From: Paenibacillus sp. FSL M7-0420
GTDB taxonomy: Bacteria; Bacillota; Bacilli; Paenibacillales; Paenibacillaceae
Assembly (NCBI RefSeq): GCF_038002345.1
Contig: NZ_JBBOCJ010000001.1
Location: 7,378,001-7,442,000, forward strand
Length of the DNA: 64,000 nt
Reading direction: 5' to 3'
The translations under genes and the position numbers were made by a program. The notes under the pieces were generated by a model. It did not search any database. It saw only the letters and a list, made by a program, of their open reading frames with translations, and was not told where the DNA came from. This document shows, piece by piece, positions 7,738-15,231 of this stretch (its first letter is position 1; the number at the start of each line of letters is the position of its first letter).

Positions 7738-8679
7738 ATGACAAAGAATGAAAAGTATATCGCTAGGGTTATGTTTAAGCTAAAATTATATGAATCAGAT
7801 GGTCAAAAGTTTGAGGACTTGTTTGTAAAGGTTATGTGCAAGGCAAATCCAAACTTCAAGCCTGTGAAAGCATATGGTCAGATAGGAGACATGAAGAACG
7901 ATGGGTTTGACAGAACTACAGGAACTTACTATCAAGTGTTCGCTCCAGAGGATGTAAAAAAGGGTAGCACTATCTACGATGCAGTAGCAAAGGTTAAAGA
8001 AGACTTTCAGGGTTTAAAAATAAAATGGAATGATATTTGTCCCATTAAAGAATTTTTCTATGTGGTTAATGATAAATATAAGGGTATACCAGCACCTATA
8101 ACACAGGAACTCATCAAACTAAACAATACGAACGCAGAAACAAAATGTGATACATTTGCTTCCAAGAATTTAGAAGATAGTTTTATTTTACTTAATGACG
8201 ACGATATTATTGATGTTATAAGCTTTATACCTGACGAAAATATCGGCGCTCTTGACTATTCTGTACTTAATGAAGCAATTATCTATATCAGAGATTATAC
8301 AGGTTCAAATGGACCGGAGGATAAGTTAGTCGTTCCCGATTTCGAAGAGAAAATTGAGTTCAATCAATTAAGTGATAGGGTTAATCACTTTTTGACTTTT
8401 GCAAGTTACCAGATTGGTGATTTGGAAGAGTTTTTTAAGGTCAATAGTGATTTTGTAAAAGCTGAGCTTCAGGCAAGTTTTAAAGAGATTTATGAAGAAT
8501 CAAAATCTATAATACCTGATACTATTCCGAACTTTAGTGATGAAAGATTTTTTTATATTTTAAAACAGGCTAGTGCACGTAAAGAAAAGGCATACAGAGA
8601 TGCTGTACTGGTACTTATGGCATACTATTTTGAATCCTGCGACATCTTTGAAGAGCCAGTAAAGGTAGGCGCGGTATGA
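7738..8679 (+). CDS. ABC-3C system protein with PD-(D/E)xK nuclease-like N-terminus
   Basis: A 313-residue protein. The N-terminal half looks like a restriction-endonuclease-like fold: FEDLFVKVM near 28-36, then GQIGDMKNDGFDRTTGTYYQ at about 49-68, in which GD..NDGFD and the following YYQVFAPE provide an acidic and Gln/Glu site of the Mrr type. The C-terminal half is mainly helical. A 4-base overlap (ATGA) joins it to the start of a middle-component gene, and the ATPase tail follows. Nuclease, middle component and RecN/SMC-like ATPase with DUF2326 is the composition of ABC-three-component conflict systems. The partners are broken, so this gene is probably an orphan effector. Confidence 0.7.
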   Translation: MTKNEKYIARVMFKLKLYESDGQKFEDLFVKVMCKANPNFKPVKAYGQIGDMKNDGFDRTTGTYYQVFAPEDVKKGSTIYDAVAKVKEDFQGLKIKWNDICPIKEFFYVVNDKYKGIPAPITQELIKLNNTNAETKCDTFASKNLEDSFILLNDDDIIDVISFIPDENIGALDYSVLNEAIIYIRDYTGSNGPEDKLVVPDFEEKIEFNQLSDRVNHFLTFASYQIGDLEEFFKVNSDFVKAELQASFKEIYEESKSIIPDTIPNFSDERFFYILKQASARKEKAYRDAVLVLMAYYFESCDIFEEPVKVGAV

Positions 8680-8726
8680 TACTTCCACAGAAGCATGTTT
8701 CCATCTCTGAATCAATGTTCGGATGA
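8676..8726 (+). pseudogene. Remnant of ABC-3C middle component (first 16 codons)
   Basis: The ATG at 8676 overlaps the upstream stop codon. The frame encodes MILPQKHVSISESMFG and then stops. That N-terminus resembles the MILP-KH start of ABC-3C middle-component (MC6-type) proteins, which normally have on the order of 80 residues. The coding sequence then jumps directly into the ATPase C-terminus, so the rest has been deleted. Confidence 0.6.
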
Positions 8727-9158
8727 CAATAAGCCTGGTGGAATTAGAATTACTAATAATGAAGGTGAAAATACCTTAAGATACAATATTACTGCCAAGA
8801 TTCAAGATGATTCCTCTGACGGTGTAAACGAAGTGAAAATCTTTTGTTTCGATATGACATTATTACTGCTTCAGTTAAATCATAATGTAAAATTTATTTT
8901 TCACGACAGTAGATTATTTAGTAATATGGACTCACGGCAGAGGTATACTCTTTTTAAATTGGCATATAGAAAGTCACAAGAACATGATTTGCAATACATT
9001 GCACTGTGAATGAGGATACAATAGAATCGTTTAGGGATTTAATGAGTGAAGAAGAATATAAGGAAATTGTTACAGACAATATAATTTTGACCCTGACTGA
9101 TGAATCAGAAAGTAGTAAACTTTTAGGAGTAAAAGTTGATATGGAATACGGGAAATAA
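8722..9158 (+). pseudogene. C-terminal remnant of ABC-3C ATPase (DUF2326), frameshifted
   Basis: From about 8722 the frame reads DDNKPGGIRITNNEG, then GVNEVKIFCFDMTLLLLQ, FIFHDSRLFSNMDSRQ and HDLQYIA. This pattern is the DUF2326 C-terminal domain of RecN-like ABC-3C ATPases. The frame ends at 9009, but the homology continues in another frame (TVNEDTIESFRDLMSEEEY to LLGVKVDMEYGK, stop at 9156-9158). A single-base loss near 9004-9006 is the simplest explanation. The Walker A and coiled-coil parts are absent. The ATP-driven sensor is therefore dead, although the gene order survives. Confidence 0.72.
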
Positions 9159-9374
9159 GGTTTAAATTGAATAAATTAAGCATATCCGAGCTTAACGTGT
9201 ATTTTAATGAAAGGTTTTTTATTTTGGAAGTTGATTTCTTGTTTCTACGATAATAAACTGAGCTTACCCAACGGTCACGAACCGAAATCAACGTTTTAAC
9301 TCAGACCGCTGTAGCGGTTCAACGATAAATTGCCATGAAGTCAATCAGCGTAAGGGATGGCGGGTTTTTACAGC

Positions 9375-9440
9375 TAGGGGCGGTCTTGAAAACCGTTAGG
9401 GTGCAAGCCCACATGGGTTCGAATCCCATCCTCTCCGCCA
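9375..9440 (+). other. tRNA-Ser(UGA) 3' fragment, attachment-site scar of the island
   Basis: The sequence from AGGGGCGGTCTTGAAAACCG through the variable arm (GGGTGCAAGCCC), T-arm (ATGGG-TTCGAAT-CCCAT) and CCTCTCCGCCA is the 3' two-thirds of a class II tRNA-Ser with anticodon TGA. No matching 5' acceptor (GGAGAGG) or D-arm lies upstream. This is what remains when an element integrates into a tRNA gene and duplicates its 3' end. Base composition also shifts from AT-rich to GC-richer here. The intact gene should lie left of the window. Confidence 0.75.
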
Positions 9441-9470
9441 TTCCTTTACATCTAAATAAGTGCAGATAGA

Positions 9471-9500
9471 AGCCGTTCTCTCAGGAGGGCGGTTTTTTTG
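9471..9500 (+). terminator. Terminator after the tRNA-Ser fragment
   Basis: GCCGTTCTC-TCA-GGAGGGCGG followed by seven T forms a stem with two G-T wobble pairs. It is probably the original terminator of the tRNA-Ser gene. Confidence 0.7.
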
Positions 9501-9557
9501 TTTGAAATATAAGAATTTATATGTCTCACGCTATAAATTATCCTTCTATTTCTCGCC

Positions 9558-9597
9558 GAAACGGTACCGTCCTTGTAAAGGACGGCAATGCCGTTTC
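9558..9597. repeat. Nested hairpin repeat, copy 1
   Basis: An outer stem (GAAACGG with CCGTTTC) encloses an inner stem (CCGTCCTT with AAGGACGG). The same nested structure, with the stems conserved and the loops varied, occurs at 39806-39848. Both copies are intergenic, about 100 bases before a gene. Confidence 0.75.
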
Positions 9598-9693
9598 CAC
9601 TTGCTAAGGCCTCTTTTTCACAGAAGCTGTTTAAGCGGGAATAAAAAGCCGGCTTTCTCCGCAATGTATTAGAGAAGGAGGCTGATAATAAAG

Positions 9694-10035
9694 ATGGACC
9701 GACAATTGCAAGTAGATCAGCAGAGTCTGGTGTCTGCCTGGCAGGAGCGGCTGCCGGAACTGATGGACAATGGGGACAGCTTCAGTGTGCAGGGGGATGC
9801 GGCGAACCAGAACAGTCTGCTCATCCATTTCAATGCAGCGGGACGGCAGGGGTATTCTCTGGATTTCCGCTGCACCTATGTGGATAGCCGCGAGGTTGCT
9901 GTAGATTTGCTTGACGCCGAACAGGCCGGGGTACACGCGGATGAGCAGTTAGATGCTGTCCAGCTGTTGGCGCAGCAGTATACGAGACAGATTCATGAGT
10001 GCGCACAGGCCCTTCAGGGCTTAACTAATCCATAG
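9694..10035 (+). CDS. Conserved hypothetical protein
   Basis: The 113-residue protein starts at an ATG preceded by AGAAGGAGG. It begins MDRQLQVDQQSLVSAWQER, is acidic and soluble, with no signal or membrane segment. Codon use and GC content are those of the core genome, so this is the first chromosomal gene after the island. It ends 12 bases before the SspP-like gene and is probably in the same transcript, which hints at a late sporulation role. I do not recognise the family. Confidence 0.7.
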   Translation: MDRQLQVDQQSLVSAWQERLPELMDNGDSFSVQGDAANQNSLLIHFNAAGRQGYSLDFRCTYVDSREVAVDLLDAEQAGVHADEQLDAVQLLAQQYTRQIHECAQALQGLTNP

Positions 10036-10047
10036 GAGGTAATCGAA

Positions 10048-10200
10048 GTGAGCAAACCCAAGAGCATGCCTGTACCCGGCGTACAGCAGGATAATCAGGA
10101 GCCCCGCAAGGAGCATCATTCATCGGGTCCTGAGCCGTTGTCCGGGTCTAAAAAGGTGAAACAGGCCAACCATGTGGACCACAATAATCCTCAGGGCTGA
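10048..10200 (+). CDS. sspP: SspP-like small acid-soluble spore protein
   Basis: A GTG start with ATAGGAGG 9 bases upstream opens a 50-codon gene. The product has the core GPEPLSGSKKVKQANH followed by a His/Asn-rich tail, which matches the EPL-GSKKVK-NH signature of B. subtilis SspP (48 residues). SspP-type proteins are minor spore-core components made in the forespore. There is no cysteine or hydrophobic segment, as expected. The gene follows a hypothetical gene by 12 bases. Confidence 0.8.
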   Translation: MSKPKSMPVPGVQQDNQEPRKEHHSSGPEPLSGSKKVKQANHVDHNNPQG

Positions 10201-10303
10201 TAGGCTAATGGAACGAAATTACTGAGAAATGTTTCTCATAATTGCCAAATGGTTTATCATTAGGGAGGGGAAAAAGTTTTTTACATGGGAGAGGAGAAAA
10301 ATA

Positions 10304-11398
10304 ATGAACAAAAAGTGGGGGTTATCCGCTGCCGCGTTACTGTTAACTGCTGCAGTAATTCTGCCGGGATGTGCAAAGAAAGAGGAGCCGAAGGAGGCTC
10401 TGACTTCAGCTGCAGCCAAAGCTACAGCTATGACATCTTACGAAATGAAGACCAAATTAGTTATTAATGATCTGTCGATAGACACAGGCACCAATGAAGC
10501 GGATGCTTCAACGGGACAGATGCTCAGCATGCTTAAGAACGCCGAGCTTACCATCGATGGAGTCTACCAGGCAGAGCCAATGCAGACAGAAATGACAACC
10601 GTTCTGAATCTGAAGGGGGACATGGCCATGTCCTTCACGGTTCCAATGGTAATGACCGGACAGAAGCTGTATGTCAAAGTACCTTCAATTCCGTTCCTGC
10701 CGATTCCTGAGACGATCGTGAACAAATTCGTAGAGCTGGATCTGAAGCAGCTGGCGGAAGAGCAGGGTGCTGAATTCAATCCTGCACAGATGGATGCACA
10801 GAAGGTGCAGAAGCTGTCGAATGAAGTGATGAATACCTTGCTGGGTGAATATGATGAAGCCAAGTACTTCAATAATATCAAACCGAAGGATGCCGGCCTG
10901 CCTGAAGGCGTAGAAGCCAAGCAGGTAGTTCAGTTCCAGGTTACCAACGATAATGTCAAAGAGGCACTCACCATTCTGGTGAACAACGCTATGCCTAAGA
11001 TTATTGATATTCTGGGCAAAGAAGAATACAAGGATCTGCTGCAGATTGAGCCTGCCAAGCTGGCCGAAGCCAAGGAACAGCTTCAATCCAGTGAAGCCCG
11101 TGCAGAGTTCGACAAGAGCCTGGCTGATCTGAATAAGTATCTCACTATTAACCAGTTCCATCTGAATACCGCAGTCAACAAAGATGATTATCCGGTATAC
11201 CAGGATATGCTCATGAACATCAAGGTTAATGATCCTGACAAGGGTGAGAATGTTACCTTATCTATGAATGCAAGCAACCAATACAGCAAGATCAATGAGA
11301 AGCAGACCTTCAAGATCGGCATTCCGCAAGGCGATGATGTCATCACTCTGGAAGAGCTGCAGCAGCAGTTCGGAAGCACAGGTACGGGTACTTATTAA
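10304..11398 (+). CDS. Lipoprotein, LppX/DUF6612-like
   Basis: The product is 364 residues from the ATG at 10304, which has GGGAGAGGAG upstream; the frame to the left (10229) lacks a ribosome site. The N-terminus MNKKWGLSAAALLLTAAV ends in the lipobox ILPGC, so the protein is lipid-anchored outside the membrane. The remainder has long amphipathic strands with MTSYEMKTKLVI near the start of the mature part, similar to LolA/LppX-fold lipoproteins that hold hydrophobic ligands. That similarity is from pattern only. The gene stands alone and ends with a strong terminator. Confidence 0.75.
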   Translation: MNKKWGLSAAALLLTAAVILPGCAKKEEPKEALTSAAAKATAMTSYEMKTKLVINDLSIDTGTNEADASTGQMLSMLKNAELTIDGVYQAEPMQTEMTTVLNLKGDMAMSFTVPMVMTGQKLYVKVPSIPFLPIPETIVNKFVELDLKQLAEEQGAEFNPAQMDAQKVQKLSNEVMNTLLGEYDEAKYFNNIKPKDAGLPEGVEAKQVVQFQVTNDNVKEALTILVNNAMPKIIDILGKEEYKDLLQIEPAKLAEAKEQLQSSEARAEFDKSLADLNKYLTINQFHLNTAVNKDDYPVYQDMLMNIKVNDPDKGENVTLSMNASNQYSKINEKQTFKIGIPQGDDVITLEELQQQFGSTGTGTY

Positions 11399-11417
11399 TA
11401 CCATAGTTCCGCAAGCC

Positions 11418-11456
11418 AAAAACCCGTATGAGCAAATTGCGCTCATACGGGTTTTT
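11418..11456. terminator. Bidirectional terminator
   Basis: AAACCCGTATGAGC pairs with GCTCATACGGGTTT around a short loop, with a T-run on the right and an A-run on the left. It separates the lipoprotein gene from the convergent acetyltransferase gene. Confidence 0.9.
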
Positions 11457-11473
11457 GTGTGGACATATGAAGG

Positions 11474-12049
11474 TTAAGGGGATTCCTGTCCCTCTGGCAG
11501 GAACTCCTCAGCCAGAATGGCGTAGGTACGGTGATCCTGCCATTCGCCGTTGATCCGGATGAAACGGCGCGCGAGTCCTTCGGCCTGGAAGCCGTTCTTT
11601 TCCAGCACTCTGCGTGAACCGGTATTATGAGGCAGGATGGCAGCCTGTACCCGGTGAAGGCCCAGAGAGCGGAAGGCATACCCGAGGATCAGGTGTACGG
11701 CGGCACTGGTATAGCCTTGCCCCTGCTGCTCATGATCGATCATATAGCCGATATCGCAGAATTGTCCGACTCCCCGCACTACATTGGAGATCGTAATCTG
11801 GCCGATCAGCTCGCCGCTGAGCAGATAAATCCCGAACATATACGCGCTGTCCTGCTGCGCATCCAGGATACGCTGGTTAATCAGCTGCCGCTGGCTCTCC
11901 AAGGTGAAGTAGTCTTCACTGCGCAGGGGTTCGAATTGCTGGTGGGCGATGCGGTTACGCAGACGGAGGCATAGCAGCTCCTCAGCATCCGTAAGCTCCA
12001 GCAGCGAGAGATAGATCCCCTGTGCGTTGTTATACAGCTTGTAGGACAT
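11474..12049 (-). CDS. GNAT-family N-acetyltransferase, RimJ/RimL type
   Basis: The 191-residue protein shows the GNAT fold. The acetyl-CoA loop region is CDIGYMIDHEQQGQGYTSAA (about 98-117), with the Q-x-x-G-x-G/A signature as QQGQGY. The segment HRVQAAILPHNTGSRRVLEK is the typical RimJ/RimL motif, in which the Asn contacts CoA. RimJ/RimL-like enzymes acetylate protein N-termini or small amines; the substrate here is unknown. It is followed by tadA on the same strand, upstream, with a 41-base gap. Confidence 0.85.
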   Translation of the reverse strand: MSYKLYNNAQGIYLSLLELTDAEELLCLRLRNRIAHQQFEPLRSEDYFTLESQRQLINQRILDAQQDSAYMFGIYLLSGELIGQITISNVVRGVGQFCDIGYMIDHEQQGQGYTSAAVHLILGYAFRSLGLHRVQAAILPHNTGSRRVLEKNGFQAEGLARRFIRINGEWQDHRTYAILAEEFLPEGQESP

Positions 12050-12090
12050 CTGGCATTCTCCTTATGAGCATAATAAGTGTTGATGGGCGT

Positions 12091-12621
12091 TCAGAGCTTC
12101 GCAGGCCGCTTCCGCAGCTTGCGGAAGAAGGAGGTTAGCAGCTCCGCGCATTCCTCCTGCAGCACGCCCTGGATGACCTCTGTACGGTGATTAAAGCGAG
12201 ATTCCTCCAGCAGGTTCATCAAGGTCCCTGCACAGCCGGCCTTGGGGTCTGGAGTGCCATACACGGTGAGCGGCACCCTGGACTGCACCATCGCTCCTGC
12301 ACACATAGGACAAGGCTCCAAGGTAACATAGAGCTGGCAATCGAGCAAACGCCAGGAGCCCAGGGCTGTACTGGCTTCCCGGATTGCTACCATCTCCGCA
12401 TGGGCAGTGGAGTCGAGCGTCGTCTCACGCAGATTATATCCGCGGCCTATAATTTGGCCTTCGTGGACGACCACGGCACCAATCGGCACTTCGCCCAAGG
12501 CTTCAGCCTTGCGGGCTTCTCCTATCGCTTCTGTCATCCAATGTTCATGAATGGCCCGCTCCTCCGCCGGCAGTTCTTCAAGCCTGGTATTCAAATGCAT
12601 CTTCCCTTCTTCTATGCCCAT
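12091..12621 (-). CDS. tadA: tRNA-specific adenosine deaminase TadA
   Basis: TadA converts A34 to inosine in tRNA-Arg(ACG). The zinc site is clear: HAEMVAIREA (His ligand and catalytic Glu) and LEPCPMCAGAM (two Cys ligands). The 176 residues carry about 22 extra N-terminal residues compared with B. subtilis TadA (161), so the true start may be the ATG at 12600, which has GAAGG upstream. The ATG at 12621 has no ribosome site. In B. subtilis tadA lies next to the SRP RNA and dnaX; here those are 32 kb away. Confidence 0.92.
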   Translation of the reverse strand: MGIEEGKMHLNTRLEELPAEERAIHEHWMTEAIGEARKAEALGEVPIGAVVVHEGQIIGRGYNLRETTLDSTAHAEMVAIREASTALGSWRLLDCQLYVTLEPCPMCAGAMVQSRVPLTVYGTPDPKAGCAGTLMNLLEESRFNHRTEVIQGVLQEECAELLTSFFRKLRKRPAKL

Positions 12622-12628
12622 TGTACAA

Positions 12629-12642
12629 CGAACAAATATTCG
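12629..12642. promoter_or_regulatory. Possible LexA (SOS) box
   Basis: CGAACAAATATTCG resembles the Bacillus LexA/DinR box CGAAC-N4-GTTCG with one mismatch. It lies immediately upstream of the tadA start codon. A single imperfect site is weak evidence. Confidence 0.25.
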
Positions 12643-12653
12643 TTCTTAACAAA

Positions 12654-12748
12654 TTGTGGACAACTCTGTGGATAACGACCGACTTATACACAAAATTGTG
12701 CACATCGCAATTTGGCGAAATGTTTATATGTGCATAACCTGTGGATGG
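12654..12748. promoter_or_regulatory. DnaA-box cluster
   Basis: Within 95 bp there are three exact matches to the DnaA-box consensus TTATNCACA in one or other orientation: TGTGGATAA at 12667-12675, TTATACACA at 12684-12692 and TGTGCATAA at 12729-12737. Near matches are TTGTGGACAA at 12654, TTGTGCACA at 12696 and TGTGGATGG at 12740. The cluster sits between the divergent tadA and sensor-kinase genes. No dnaA or dnaN flanks it, so it is more likely a DnaA-titration or regulatory site than oriC. Confidence 0.7.
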
Positions 12749-12900
12749 TTTCTTACCTATTGTAGAGAAACTGCCCCGATAATTCAATATCTGCCAGCAC
12801 CCGGCTGTGGGGAAAGGCCTTTTCAAATGGGAGGGCAAAAGGTATGATTATGTTGAATGCCCGCTAGGATTTACCAGCGGATAAGAGGTGAACAATACGC

Positions 12901-15231
12901 TTGTCCATAAAAACGAAATTATCAGCGATTATATTTGGCTCGGTGCTCCTAATCTTGATGCTTAATCTTACACTCAATCTGTATGCTGCCCGGAATAATC
13001 TGCGTAATGAGAGTGTAAGCAACATGAAGATCACTGCGAAGCAGGTTGCCGTATCGGTGGAGCAGAGCGGCTACAGCTCGAATTACGTGCAGGATAAAAT
13101 TGCCCAGAACCTGCGCTTGACCGCCATTCTGGCGTCCTATGAGCTGGACCCGGATATCAGGAATATTACCAATCAACAATTGAAGGCGCTATCCACCAAG
13201 CTGGGGGTGTCGAATATCTCGCTGCTGGTGAAGACTGCGGATGATATTATCGTAGCCAAATCTTCAGATCCTGCAGAGATTGGACTTTCGACCAGAGGCA
13301 TGGGTTTTTGGTATGTGGCTTTTCTGGAGCTGTTTGCAGGCCAGCGGGTATCTGTCGATCAGGGGCAGTCCCTGGAGAATTTCTGGTCCGGGCCGTTTGA
13401 ATATTCAACCTCCAATCCGGAGTATATTGATAAATGGGGCTATTATTATGACGGGGCCCGCAATTATATCATAGATCCGTTCGTCCGGAGCACAGCGGTA
13501 AGCGATTATGTCAAAATTATGAGTCCCGATGAGATCATCCAGGAATCCAAAGCTGTAAATCCCGGAATTCTGGAGATTACGGGAATCAATCCGAAGACCT
13601 TCGGGGCCTCAAGCATGCTGCCTGACGGTGCAGATCCCAAGAACACGAAGCTGCGGAACCGCCCTATTCAGTACGGTACTTATTCCTACGGCAATATTGC
13701 AGAGGACAAGGCGGCAATCCGTGAAGCATTGAACAAGGGCGAGCCGGTAACGCTGGATACGAAGGCATTGGGTAAAAGAGTGCTCAAAAGCTTCATTCCG
13801 ATTGAGCGGCCGGGAGCCGCAGATTATGTGATCAGTGTAGTCATGGACTATCAGGCGATCTCCTCAGTCATCCGCGAGCAGCTGTTCAATAATATCACCA
13901 CCTCGGTGCTGCTGCTTATTATCTTTCTTCTGGCCAGTTATGTGCTGGCCGGTGTAGTTACACGTCCGATTCAGGATATACTGGCTAAGGTCAATGATGT
14001 GGCCAAGGGCAAGTTCGAGCCCCCGCTTAATGTATCCAGCCGCGATGAGCTTGGGCAGCTGGCCCAGCGCATCAATGCGATGACCTCACATCTGCTGCAG
14101 CACACGAACAGGCTGGGGCAGACACTGGAGGAGAACCGTGCGGTTAAGGAGCATCTGGAGTCGGTCATTAACGGCACTTCGGATGCCATCCACACGGTGG
14201 ATATGGAGGGGCGGATCATCAGTACGAACAGAGCGTTCGAGGATCTCTATGGATGGGGCGCTGCGGATGCTCTGGTCAAGCCGCCTTATCTGGTTCCGGC
14301 CACTGTGCAGGAGCAGGAGAGTATACGATTGCAGCAGCTTAAGGATGGGGCATCTCTGCCGCCTGTGGAGACCGTCAGGCTGAAGCGTGACGGCTCCCTG
14401 GTAGAGGTCAGCGTCAGCAGCTCGGTTATCCGGGATGAAGAGGGCCAGCCGCAGTCGGTTGTCCATGTATCCCGTGACATGACCGAGCGGAACCGGATCG
14501 AGGAGCTGCTCAGACGCTCGGAGAAGCTGACTACAGTCGGCCAGCTAGCCGCAGGCGTTGCCCATGAGATCCGTAATCCCTTGACCACCCTGCGGGGCTT
14601 CCTGCAGCTTCAGCAGGAGAAGAAGGTTCTCGTTCCGCTGCATATTGATCTGATGCTCTCGGAGCTGGACCGGATCAATATGATTGTCAGTGAGTTCCTG
14701 ATTCTGGCGAAGCCGCAGGCTGTTCATTTCCAGCAAAGGGATCTGCGGCATATTGTCGGCGATGTCATCTCCCTGCTGGACAGTCAGGCCCACCTGTTCG
14801 GCATTGAATTCACAACGCATTTCTCGGGAGTACCTGCCATGGTGCATTGTGAGGAGAATCAGCTGAAGCAGGTATTTATCAATGTAATCAAAAATGCGAT
14901 CGAAGCGATGCCGGACGGGGGAACGATTACCGTGGAGCAGCAGGAGCAGGATGATTCTGTGGTTGTTGTGATCACGGATGAGGGCGGAGGCGTCCCTGAG
15001 GATATGCTGCCCAAGCTGGGAGAGCCGTTCTTTACGAACAAAGAGTCCGGAACCGGTCTCGGCTTGATGGTCAGCCAGCGGATTATTCAAGCCCATAAGG
15101 GCAGCCTGGAGATAAGAAGCGAGTATGGCCGGGGGGCACAGGTAATTATCAAGCTGCCTGAAGCGAAGGAGCCAGTGCCACCGGCCGTTATGAATATAGA
15201 ACGGAGTGAAGACGAACATGAGAATCAATAA
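12901..15231 (+). CDS. Membrane PAS-domain sensor histidine kinase
   Basis: The 776-residue protein starts with TTG after AGAGGTGA. The order is TM1 (about 8-28), a large extracellular sensor (30-333, Cache-like by position), TM2 (about 334-353), HAMP (about 355-408), PAS (about 420-530), HisKA with phospho-acceptor His555 in GVAHEIRNPLT, and HATPase_c with the N-box NVIKNAIEAM (661-670), DEGGGVPE and GTGLGL. HisKA segments with EKLTTVGQLAAG are typical of sporulation-type kinases that feed Spo0F. Spo0F is encoded in this window at 38306, but the link is inference. No response regulator adjoins the kinase; instead the rluF-type gene overlaps its 3' end. Confidence 0.9.
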   Translation: MSIKTKLSAIIFGSVLLILMLNLTLNLYAARNNLRNESVSNMKITAKQVAVSVEQSGYSSNYVQDKIAQNLRLTAILASYELDPDIRNITNQQLKALSTKLGVSNISLLVKTADDIIVAKSSDPAEIGLSTRGMGFWYVAFLELFAGQRVSVDQGQSLENFWSGPFEYSTSNPEYIDKWGYYYDGARNYIIDPFVRSTAVSDYVKIMSPDEIIQESKAVNPGILEITGINPKTFGASSMLPDGADPKNTKLRNRPIQYGTYSYGNIAEDKAAIREALNKGEPVTLDTKALGKRVLKSFIPIERPGAADYVISVVMDYQAISSVIREQLFNNITTSVLLLIIFLLASYVLAGVVTRPIQDILAKVNDVAKGKFEPPLNVSSRDELGQLAQRINAMTSHLLQHTNRLGQTLEENRAVKEHLESVINGTSDAIHTVDMEGRIISTNRAFEDLYGWGAADALVKPPYLVPATVQEQESIRLQQLKDGASLPPVETVRLKRDGSLVEVSVSSSVIRDEEGQPQSVVHVSRDMTERNRIEELLRRSEKLTTVGQLAAGVAHEIRNPLTTLRGFLQLQQEKKVLVPLHIDLMLSELDRINMIVSEFLILAKPQAVHFQQRDLRHIVGDVISLLDSQAHLFGIEFTTHFSGVPAMVHCEENQLKQVFINVIKNAIEAMPDGGTITVEQQEQDDSVVVVITDEGGGVPEDMLPKLGEPFFTNKESGTGLGLMVSQRIIQAHKGSLEIRSEYGRGAQVIIKLPEAKEPVPPAVMNIERSEDEHENQ

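Noticed and set aside
9354..9440. Complete tRNA-Ser gene
   Set aside because: No GGAGAGG acceptor or D-arm upstream to pair with the 3' end; only the anticodon-to-CCA part is present.
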